Positions 1-4,548 of a stretch of DNA of 6,817 bases are shown here, piece after piece (position 1 is the first letter of the stretch; every line of letters begins with the position of its first letter). The notes beneath the pieces are model-generated. The model saw only the letters and a list, made by a program, of their open reading frames with translations, was not told where the DNA came from and did no database searches. The DNA comes from UMGS1696 sp964634795. GTDB lineage: Bacteria; Bacillota; Clostridia; Oscillospirales; CAG-272. The translations under genes and the position numbers were made by a program. Location: positions 1 to 6,817 of the forward strand of contig CAZWLL010000076.1 in the NCBI GenBank assembly GCA_964634795.1, in the 5' to 3' direction.

Positions 1-29
1 TTATAACTTGTATTTTTATACTTTATCAA
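1..29 (-). promoter_or_regulatory. possible promoter pointing off the left edge
   Basis: On the minus strand, TTGATA (24-29) lies 17-18 bases before TTATAA/TATAA at the very edge of the window. The last base of a TATAAT box would fall outside, so the -10 cannot be confirmed. If real, it drives a gene to the left of the window. AT-rich sequence gives such matches by chance, so this is only a candidate. Confidence 0.3.
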
Positions 30-162
30 CTGCGGAAAAATTCAGGTATTCCCAAAACGGCGGTTAGCCAAAATCGAGAAGACCCTTACACCTTCTCTAC
101 ACGGGCGCGAAAGCCGTTAGTAACACGGTGGTTTGAAAGTTAATCGGGAAAGAGCCTGGATT

Positions 163-193
163 CACAAGGAGGCGGCTCCGGAGCCTCCTTGTG
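163..193. repeat. 11-bp perfect hairpin
   Basis: CACAAGGAGGC (163-173) is the exact reverse complement of GCCTCCTTGTG (183-193), around a 9-base loop. The centre also contains the perfect palindrome GGCTCCGGAGCC (174-185), so two alternative folds exist. There is no following T run, so it does not look like a classical terminator. It is the first of a string of hairpins leading to the terminator at 362-399. Confidence 0.7.
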
Positions 194-232
194 CGCCCTC
201 CGCGCAGGAGTCCCCCGCGGATAGCGGCGCCT

Positions 233-361
233 TCACCCGCAGGTGATTTATGAAACCGAAAAGAGCGCAGCTCTTTTCTTCTATTCTTTTACTTTGAAGT
301 GAAGTAAAATCTTTTTCCTCTGCAGGAGAATAAAAGAGGTATGAAAATGCAAAGCATTTTC
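233..361. repeat. cluster of four or five short hairpins
   Basis: In order: TCACC/GGTGA around CGCA (233-246); GAAAAGAGC/GCTCTTTTC around GCA (258-278); TTTTACTT/AAGTAAAA around a 7-base loop (287-309); a weaker TCCT/AGGA with CTTTT/AAAAG outer arms (311-336); and GAAAATGC/GCATTTTC around AAA (343-361). Two have triloops closed by GC. Stem sequences differ but the architecture is shared, and a close relative of the TCACC hairpin occurs at 5494-5518. This looks like a family of small intergenic palindromes; function is unknown. Confidence 0.65.
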
Positions 362-399
362 TCAAATAAAAAGCCGCCACGCGGCGGCTTTTTATTTGA
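362..399 (-). terminator. strong bidirectional intrinsic terminator
   Basis: Perfect 17-bp arms (362-378 and 383-399) enclose the loop ACGC. The GC core is AAGCCGCC/GGCGGCTT, and both sides are followed by T-rich sequence within the arms. It overlaps the stop codon of the amidotransferase gene (392-394), so it should end minus-strand transcripts from that gene. Its symmetry lets it work on the plus strand too. Confidence 0.85.
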
Positions 400-1099
400 T
401 TCCCGCGGCAGCCTTCATAAAGCTGTCGCCGATAAGATAAGAATACTCGGTAGGGTTTAACTCGGGATGCCACTGCACAGCCTTGTAGTAGCGCAGTCCG
501 CTGTGCTCCGCAGCCTCGATAACTCCGTCACATGATACTGCGGCAGACTTGAACCCGTCTCCGAGCTCCTTTATCGCCTGGTGATGATAGCTGTTCGCGA
601 TAATCTCACCCTTGCCGCACGCGTCCGCCGCAAAGCCCGATATCTCAACCGCGTGAGTCGGCTCCCCGCGGTCGTTGTTCATCGTGTGGCTCGCGCCGCC
701 GAGCAGCTGCGTGCTTATGTCCTGCCAGAGCGTTCCTCCGAGAGCTACATTCATAATCTGTATTCCTCGGCAGATTCCGAGCACAGGCTTGTCGAGCTTT
801 ATCAGCTCGTGAAGAAGCGCGATTTCGAATTCGTCACGCTCCCCATCCACACCGCCGCAGCAGTCGAGCTTTTTTTCTCCGTAAAACGCGGGGTTGACAT
901 CTCCGCCGCCTGTGAAAAGATATCCGTCGAATTCACGGGCATATTCTCGAATCAGATTGAGCCTGTCGGTAATCGGCAATATAACGGGCATTGCCGATTG
1001 ACCGAATCTCGCGGCTGTGTCGATAATATAGTTCGTGTACCTCGGGTGCAGTACATACTTGCCCGAGTCAATTGAACATGTGAGTGCTATTTTAACCAT
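392..1099 (-). CDS. gamma-glutamyl-gamma-aminobutyrate hydrolase-like (peptidase C26) class I glutamine amidotransferase
   Basis: This 235-residue protein has the class I glutamine amidotransferase fold signature of the PuuD/peptidase C26 family, which hydrolyses gamma-glutamyl amides. Visible motifs are the oxyanion loop GGGDVNP (64-70), the nucleophile elbow GICRG with Cys110, NSYHHQ (169-174), and QWHPE with His211 and Glu213 completing a Cys-His-Glu triad. Length is normal for a stand-alone member. No signal peptide is seen, so it is cytosolic. The start is supported by GGGAGGA four bases before ATG. It lies 107 bp downstream of the XRE-repeat gene on the same strand but has its own promoter (1131-1159). 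The true substrate is not known: some relatives act on gamma-glutamyl-GABA, others on different gamma-glutamyl compounds. No putrescine pathway genes are in view, so I do not assign the symbol puuD. Confidence 0.92.
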   Translation of the reverse strand: MVKIALTCSIDSGKYVLHPRYTNYIIDTAARFGQSAMPVILPITDRLNLIREYAREFDGYLFTGGGDVNPAFYGEKKLDCCGGVDGERDEFEIALLHELIKLDKPVLGICRGIQIMNVALGGTLWQDISTQLLGGASHTMNNDRGEPTHAVEISGFAADACGKGEIIANSYHHQAIKELGDGFKSAAVSCDGVIEAAEHSGLRYYKAVQWHPELNPTEYSYLIGDSFMKAAAGIK

Positions 1100-1130
1100 G
1101 TCGTCCTCCCATGAGAGTTTACTTTACTGT

Positions 1131-1159
1131 ATTATACACCACGGGAAAACGTTTTGCAA
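1131..1159 (-). promoter_or_regulatory. sigma-A-type promoter of the amidotransferase gene
   Basis: On the minus strand, TTGCAA (1154-1159) and TATAAT (1131-1136) are separated by exactly 17 bases. The -10 box is perfect and the -35 matches four of six consensus bases. It lies about 30 bases before the start codon at 1099, leaving a short leader. It shows the gene can be transcribed independently of the upstream XRE-repeat gene. Confidence 0.8.
1146..1155. promoter_or_regulatory. candidate operator palindrome overlapping the -35 box
   Basis: AAAACGTTTT is a perfect 10-bp palindrome with a central CG. It overlaps the first bases of the -35 box and the spacer. LacI/GalR-family operators share an AAACG-TTT-type core, so a repressor site is plausible. 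No cognate regulator of that family is in the window. Confidence 0.35.
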
Positions 1160-1164
1160 CGAGT

Positions 1165-1208
1165 AATCGTTGCCGATTAAATCGTTGCCGATTAAATCGT
1201 TGCCGATT
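1165..1208 (-). repeat. three tandem 15-bp repeats, each a small GCAA-loop hairpin
   Basis: Three copies start at 1165, 1180 and 1195 with a period of 15. Each has the 14-base core AATCGTTGCCGATT. Read on the minus strand each copy is AATCG-GCAA-CGATT, a 5-bp stem closed by a GNRA tetraloop. The last copy overlaps the TAA stop of the XRE-repeat gene (1207-1209), and the first ends just before the -35 box of the next gene. It could be a 3' RNA element or a set of protein binding sites. Confidence 0.75.
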
Positions 1209-2514
1209 AATCGTCATCGTCCTCGTCATATGACGGAGCCTTGCCGTGTACCGTGACCTTGCTTGCGTCAATATCTCCGCTGACGTCTCCCGTAACCTTG
1301 ACACTGCCTCCCGCGTCAATGTCGCCGTCGCAGTCACCGTCAACCGTTACGTCACCGCCCGCGTCAATGTCGCCGTCGCAGTCGCCGTCAACCGTTACGT
1401 CTTCTCCCGCGTCAATGTCACCGTCGCAGTCACCGCCTACCTTGACGTCTCCGCTTGTATCGATGTCTCCTCCGCAGTCGCCCTCAACCGTTACGTCACC
1501 TCCCGCTTCAATGTCACCGCTGCAGTCGCCGTGTACTGTTACGTTCTGGCAGTCTGTTATATCGCCGTAGATGTTGCCGTTAACTATGACGTTTACGCAG
1601 TCGGCTATGTCGTCATGTACATCGCCGTCGAAGGTTATGGCGTCGGATGAATCGTTAAGGCTGCCTGACTTTACGTCATCTTTGTCGTCGTCATCGTCGT
1701 CGGCGAACGCGTTTCCGATTGCGCCTATCGCTTTTTTGACGGTATTCGCAATGCCGTGCTCGCCGCTGTTTTTCTTGTCTGAAGAGTTTATGCCGAGAAC
1801 GCCTTTAGCCTCTCCGCCGACGTGTCCGCAGTTTACGCTGAAGCCTGCGTTTACGTTTCCGGCGACATCTCCGCACTTTGTCTCAAAGCCGGACTTTACG
1901 TCTCCGCCGACGCATCCGCCGATGCTCATACCGAAGCCGCTCTGCGCATTTCCGAGCACGTTTCCTTCAACGGTTACGCCGAGTGAGGATTTCAGTGAGT
2001 ATATGTCGTTTTTGATTACGATTTTAATGAATCTATCGGGGTCGTTCTTGAAGGAAGTAATTTCCTGACCGTTTTTTCTGACGACTATTTCGTATTCGTC
2101 CTTCGTCAAATCAATGGTGCGGTTGCCTTTGCCGCTGTGAATTTCTATGTTGTCGTTTTTTCCACCGTCGCCGTCGGTATTGCCATCACTATCGGTATCG
2201 GTGCGCTCGGTATACTCCGCCGTGAATTCGGGCTCGGGCTTTGAATCATCGAAAGATGATTCGTCATCCGATACCGTGTTTTCAGTGTTGTTTTTGTTTT
2301 TCAGCTCTTCCATGCCCATGATAGCCGATACGGATTCGCCGAACAGCTCTGCCAGAGCGGGTATGGTAAGTATATCGGGAAGAGTTTCGTTTCTCTCCCA
2401 TTGGGATACCGCCTGGTGACTTACGCCGATGAGGTCTGCCAGCTCCGCCTGCGTGAGCCCCTTAGCTTTTCTCAGCTCCGCGATTCTCTGTCCTATAATA
2501 GTTCTGTCTGTCAT
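1207..2514 (-). CDS. XRE-family helix-turn-helix protein with bactofilin-like Asp/Gly/Cys-rich repeat domain
   Basis: Residues 7-65 are an XRE/Cro-C1 helix-turn-helix, with TQAELADLIGVS as the second helix and HQAVSQWERNE as the recognition region. Residues 70-122 are an acidic linker. Residues 176-238 contain three loose repeats of 13-16 residues, and residues 292-425 a regular series of about 16 residues of the type GDVTVDGDCDGDIDAG. The two are separated by a low-complexity acidic stretch (DDDDDD near 272-277). The repeats resemble the bactofilin/polymer-forming right-handed beta-helix (DUF583-like). Cys331, 347, 363, 379 and 395 are exactly 16 apart, as are Cys306 and 322. No membrane segment is seen. 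ATG is preceded by AAAGGAG at normal spacing. The role is unknown: a regulator with an oligomerising or metal-binding tail is an inference. The helix-turn-helix call is firm; the beta-helix call is probable. Confidence 0.9.
   Translation of the reverse strand: MTDRTIIGQRIAELRKAKGLTQAELADLIGVSHQAVSQWERNETLPDILTIPALAELFGESVSAIMGMEELKNKNNTENTVSDDESSFDDSKPEPEFTAEYTERTDTDSDGNTDGDGGKNDNIEIHSGKGNRTIDLTKDEYEIVVRKNGQEITSFKNDPDRFIKIVIKNDIYSLKSSLGVTVEGNVLGNAQSGFGMSIGGCVGGDVKSGFETKCGDVAGNVNAGFSVNCGHVGGEAKGVLGINSSDKKNSGEHGIANTVKKAIGAIGNAFADDDDDDKDDVKSGSLNDSSDAITFDGDVHDDIADCVNVIVNGNIYGDITDCQNVTVHGDCSGDIEAGGDVTVEGDCGGDIDTSGDVKVGGDCDGDIDAGEDVTVDGDCDGDIDAGGDVTVDGDCDGDIDAGGSVKVTGDVSGDIDASKVTVHGKAPSYDEDDDD
1285..1548 (-). 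repeat. in-frame 48-bp tandem repeats inside the XRE-repeat gene
   Basis: DNA encoding residues 323-410 repeats every 48 bp (16 codons), with several near-identical copies, for example around 1310-1430. High identity at DNA level in the last copies suggests recent duplication, and therefore possible copy-number variation between strains without a frame change. Confidence 0.8.
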
Positions 2515-2550
2515 AACGTGTATCTCCTTTTCAAAATGTATACGATGTAT

Positions 2551-2581
2551 ATAATACGGTTTATGCGTTTTTTTAAAACAA
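2551..2581 (-). promoter_or_regulatory. possible promoter of the XRE-repeat gene
   Basis: The minus strand has TATTAT (2551-2556) with TTGTTT (2576-2581) at a 19-base spacing, or weaker -35 alternatives at 16-18 bases. The region is AT-rich. Two direct TGTATA copies on the plus strand (2537-2542 and 2546-2551) lie between the -10 and the start codon and could be operator half-sites for self-regulation, but this is only a possibility. Confidence 0.35.
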
Positions 2582-2607
2582 GGAAACGGTTTTTAAAAAG
2601 ATTGTAT

Positions 2608-2756
2608 GCTGAGGCTTTAGCTGAGGCTNNNNNNNNNNNNNNNNNNNNNNNNNNNNNNNNNNNNNNNNNNNNNNNNNNNNNNNNNNNNNNNNNNNNNNNN
2701 NNNNNNNNNNNNNNNNNNNNNNNNNNNNCTGAGGCTTTAGCTGAGGCTAAAGCCTC
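2608..2756. repeat. 12-bp tandem repeat array interrupted by an assembly gap, ending in a hairpin
   Basis: The unit GAGGCTTTAGCT is seen about 1.5 times on each side of the gap. The same 20 bases occur at 2609-2628 and 2729-2748, so the hidden part is probably more of the same repeat. At the right end GAGGCTTTAGC (2731-2741) pairs with GCTAAAGCCTC (2746-2756) around TGAG. The repeat would read Glu-Ala-Leu-Ala in one plus frame, but no start or ribosome binding site supports a protein. Confidence 0.75.
2629..2728. other. assembly gap of 100 N
   Basis: Exactly 100 ambiguous bases, the usual placeholder for a gap of unknown size. It lies inside the 12-bp repeat array, so the real number of copies is not known. 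Confidence 0.95.
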
Positions 2757-3100
2757 GCTGTTCCCGTTATCAGCATAGCACAAATCCGCGGGTAAAGCAA
2801 TAAAGCCGTAATTGAATTCACAAAATCTTTGAAATTCAAGCGCGGCTTGAAAAATATCGGACAAAATTTGCTTTTTTGATGCGTTTGCGAAGGATGCAAA
2901 GAACACTTCGAAAGATGCCTCCTGCATCTTTCGGAGACCGCAATATAAAAAACGGCGAATAAAAATGCACTTATGCATGAATAAGTGCATGCAAGCGATA
3001 CTTGCGCAGCGGGAGACGGAGCCTTTTCCGCCTCTTTGAGCACACCTGATAGTGGGTGTTAAATGCGTATTATCCTCAGATAATGCGCATTTTGCGGTAC
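2757..3100. repeat. gene-free, hairpin-dense intergenic stretch
   Basis: No convincing gene is seen. The stretch contains a series of inverted repeats: TTCAAGC/GCTTGAA around GCG (2835-2851); TTTGC/GCAAA (2884-2900); CGAAAGATGC/GCATCTTTCG around CTCCT (2909-2933); ATGCACTTAT/ATAAGTGCAT around a 6-base loop (2965-2990); GCAAG/CTTGC (2991-3005); and a 14-bp pair with one G-T wobble around CTCA (3061-3092). None but the last is close to the downstream promoter. The density is far above chance, and the stretch looks like stacked small palindromic elements. Confidence 0.65.
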
Positions 3101-3101
3101 C

Positions 3102-3127
3102 ATAAATAAAGTGTACACTTTATTTAT
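3102..3127. promoter_or_regulatory. perfect 26-bp palindrome upstream of the EEP promoter
   Basis: ATAAATAAAGTGT (3102-3114) is followed directly by its exact reverse complement (3115-3127), with no loop. It ends 8 bases before the -35 box. A loopless perfect palindrome beside a promoter suits a dimeric regulator operator, although cruciform or repeat origin is also possible. Confidence 0.55.
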
Positions 3128-3135
3128 AAATCGCC

Positions 3136-3164
3136 TTGATTAGTATTTTTTTTTGTGTTATAAT
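3136..3164 (+). promoter_or_regulatory. strong promoter with extended -10, driving the EEP gene
   Basis: TTGATT (3136-3141) and a perfect TATAAT (3159-3164) are 17 bases apart. TGT directly before the -10 gives the extended TGnTATAAT form. The spacer is T-rich. Transcription would start near 3171, leaving a leader of about 43 bases before the ATG at 3214. Confidence 0.85.
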
Positions 3165-3213
3165 CTATAAAAAATTAATTTGCACGCTTTTTGTTCACAG
3201 GAGGACATGATAA

Positions 3214-3993
3214 ATGAGTACAATTAACGTTTTTTCCTATAACCTCAGACTGGATACACCCGTTGACGGAATCAACTCTTTCTCAACGAGAAAGGATTAC
3301 GTACTTCGTACATTCCCGAAATATAACGCGGATATTATAGGCTTTCAGGAAATCCTTCCGCATATGAGACAATGGCTCATGGACAATTTAACGGACTATG
3401 AAATCTGCGGTGTCGGCAGAGGAAAGCACTTCGACAATGAAAGCAACGTTGTCGCATACAAGCGCGACAAGTTCGATCTTATTCAGCTCGAGACCTTCTG
3501 GCTGTCCGATACACCCCATCAGCCCGGCTCACGCTTCTCCACAGACCAGAGCGACTGCCCGAGAATCTGCACATGCGTTACACTGCTTCACCGTGAGACA
3601 GGCCGTGTAATCCGTCACTACAATACTCACCTCGATCACGTGGGTCAGTTCGCGCAGGCACAGGGAATCTCTCTTGTGCTCGGCAGAATAGCGTCCGATT
3701 ACGATGTAATGCAGACACCTGTTATACTGACGGGCGACTTCAACGTAACTCCCGACAGTGTTGTCGTTAAATCCGTTCTTGATTTTAACGGCTGCGGAGA
3801 CAAGCTGATAGACACAACAGCCGATATTAAGGGCACATATCACGGCTACAACCCGTCCGAGATTCTGTCGAAGATTGACTATGTTTTCACAAACCTTCCT
3901 TATGTTAAGTCATCCGCCGTTGCCGCGGAAGACTGTGAAAACGGTGTTTACCTCTCCGACCACTATCCGGTAGGCGTTACGCTGGAAATCTGA
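3214..3993 (+). CDS. endonuclease/exonuclease/phosphatase (EEP) family protein
   Basis: This 259-residue protein spans a complete EEP (exonuclease III/DNase I-like) fold, a metal-dependent phosphodiester or phosphate-ester hydrolase superfamily. Active-site motifs are all present: Asn10 in FSYNLR, Gln45-Glu46 in GFQEI, Asn137-His139 in NTHLD, Asp175 and Asn177 in GDFN, Asp222 in KIDYVF, and the terminal SDHYP with Asp249-His250. There is no signal peptide or membrane segment, so it is probably cytosolic. The N-terminal wording (LRLDTPVDGINSFSTRK) fits the small EEP-1-type bacterial proteins, whose substrate is mostly unknown. AGGAGG nine bases before ATG supports the start. Its TGA stop lies inside the first unit of the repeat array, and a GH43-like gene follows in the same direction. 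A role in sugar-phosphate or nucleic acid turnover cannot be decided from sequence. Confidence 0.92.
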   Translation: MSTINVFSYNLRLDTPVDGINSFSTRKDYVLRTFPKYNADIIGFQEILPHMRQWLMDNLTDYEICGVGRGKHFDNESNVVAYKRDKFDLIQLETFWLSDTPHQPGSRFSTDQSDCPRICTCVTLLHRETGRVIRHYNTHLDHVGQFAQAQGISLVLGRIASDYDVMQTPVILTGDFNVTPDSVVVKSVLDFNGCGDKLIDTTADIKGTYHGYNPSEILSKIDYVFTNLPYVKSSAVAAEDCENGVYLSDHYPVGVTLEI

Positions 3994-4079
3994 GTGGGGG
4001 TATACTTCAGCTTAGTAGGAGAGTTAACCACCCCACTCCCGAGAATTTCCTTCGGAAATTCTCCGTTCTTTAGGCTTAT

Positions 4080-4179
4080 NNNNNNNNNNNNNNNNNNNNN
4101 NNNNNNNNNNNNNNNNNNNNNNNNNNNNNNNNNNNNNNNNNNNNNNNNNNNNNNNNNNNNNNNNNNNNNNNNNNNNNNN
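4080..4179. other. assembly gap of 100 N inside the array
   Basis: Exactly 100 ambiguous bases, presumably a placeholder. Unit A stops at its 3' end and unit B resumes inside CCCCACTC. With a 92-base period this does not fit a real 100-base spacing, so the number of hidden units is unknown. Confidence 0.95.
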
Positions 4180-4280
4180 CCCACTCCCGAGAATTTCCTT
4201 CGGAAATTCTCCGTTCTTTAGGCTTATAATTGAGAGGGGATAATCTTAAGCTTAATAGGAGAGTTAACCACCCCACTCTT

Positions 4281-4359
4281 GAACTTGCACTTTTTCAAAC
4301 ATCAGAGATGTGAAACTCTAAAGAGTTTCGAAAATTGCCTGCGGCAAACGCGCAAGTTC
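4281..4359 (+). other. cloverleaf-like insert occupying the hairpin slot of unit C
   Basis: GAACTTGC (4281-4288) pairs with GCAAGTTC (4352-4359). Between them are three small hairpins: ACATC/GATGT around AGA (4299-4311), GAAACTC/GAGTTTC around TAAA (4312-4329), and TTGCC/GGCAA around TGC (4335-4347). The predicted shape is a closing stem with three arms. It lacks tRNA features such as a T-loop or CCA-end and is not called a tRNA. Its ends coincide with the ends of the simple hairpin in the other units. Confidence 0.6.
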
Positions 4360-4486
4360 CGTTCTTTAGGCTTATGATTGAGTGGGGATAATCTTAAGCT
4401 TAGTAGGAGAGTTAACCACCCCACTCCCGAGAATTTCCTTCGGAAATTCTCCGTTCTTTAGGCTTAATGTTTGAAAAAATAAATTA

Positions 4487-4523
4487 AAGAGGCGCTGAAA
4501 TCAACCTTAAATCAGCGTTTCTT
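4487..4523 (+). promoter_or_regulatory. leader hairpin before the GH43-like gene
   Basis: AAGAGGCGCTGA (4487-4498) pairs with TCAGCGTTTCTT (4512-4523) with two G-U pairs, around a 13-base loop. It ends 10 bases before the AGGAGG ribosome binding site. It has only a weak T stretch, so attenuation or mRNA protection are both possible. I see no clear promoter between the array and this gene. Confidence 0.5.
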
Positions 4524-4548
4524 AAAAAATACCGAGGAGGAAAAGCTC

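Larger units (their letters stand above)
1..361. other. gene-free region: structured stretch plus hairpin string
   Basis: No reading frame here has a start, a ribosome binding site and protein-like composition together. Positions 56-118 can fold as AACGGC (56-61) with GCCGTT (113-118), enclosing a GAGAAG/CTTCTC hairpin (76-81/92-97). From 163 onward the region is a series of hairpins, annotated separately. I could not fit a tRNA or known riboswitch. It may be the remains of a dispersed repeat or an unrecognised RNA. Confidence 0.5.
3992..4466 (+). repeat. tandem array of structured ~92-bp units with an exchangeable hairpin slot
   Basis: At least four units are visible: A (3992-4079), B (tail only, 4180-4231), C (4232-4379) and D (4380-4466). 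Each complete unit runs GAGTGGGG, a constant stretch containing TTAGTAGGAGAGTTAACC (TTAATAGG in C), CCCCACTC, a hairpin slot, then CGTTCTTTAGGCTTA. GAGTGGGG pairs perfectly with CCCCACTC in A and D (3992-3999/4031-4038 and 4380-4387/4419-4426); C has one mismatch. In A, B and D the slot holds GAGAATTTCC and GGAAATTCTC around TTC. In C it holds a 79-base insert bounded by GAACTTGC/GCAAGTTC. No long frame with a start and ribosome binding site supports a protein. The array starts on the EEP stop codon and ends about 80 bases before the GH43-like gene. Confidence 0.85.

Noticed and set aside
3..143. Open plus-strand frame from the window edge to a TAA at 141-143
   Set aside because: It has no visible start or family resemblance and overlaps a region that looks structured; it is too short to support.
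581..1075. 164-codon plus-strand frame
   Set aside because: It lies antisense inside the amidotransferase gene, which has full family motifs, its own promoter and a good ribosome binding site.
1241..2068. Plus-strand frames rich in Ser, Pro, Thr and Val
   Set aside because: These are antisense shadows of the Asp/Gly-rich repeats of the XRE gene; the low-complexity composition follows from the 48-bp repeats.
2401..3043. Frames crossing or flanking the 12-bp repeat and the gap, including Glu-Ala-Leu-Ala repeats
   Set aside because: They run through the N gap or hairpin-rich DNA and lack ribosome binding sites and known domains.
4281..4359. tRNA gene
   Set aside because: The cloverleaf outline lacks the conserved D-loop, T-loop and anticodon arm features.
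3992..4466. CRISPR array
   Set aside because: The constant part is longer than a CRISPR repeat, the slot is filled by the same hairpin in several units rather than by unique spacers, and no cas gene is present.
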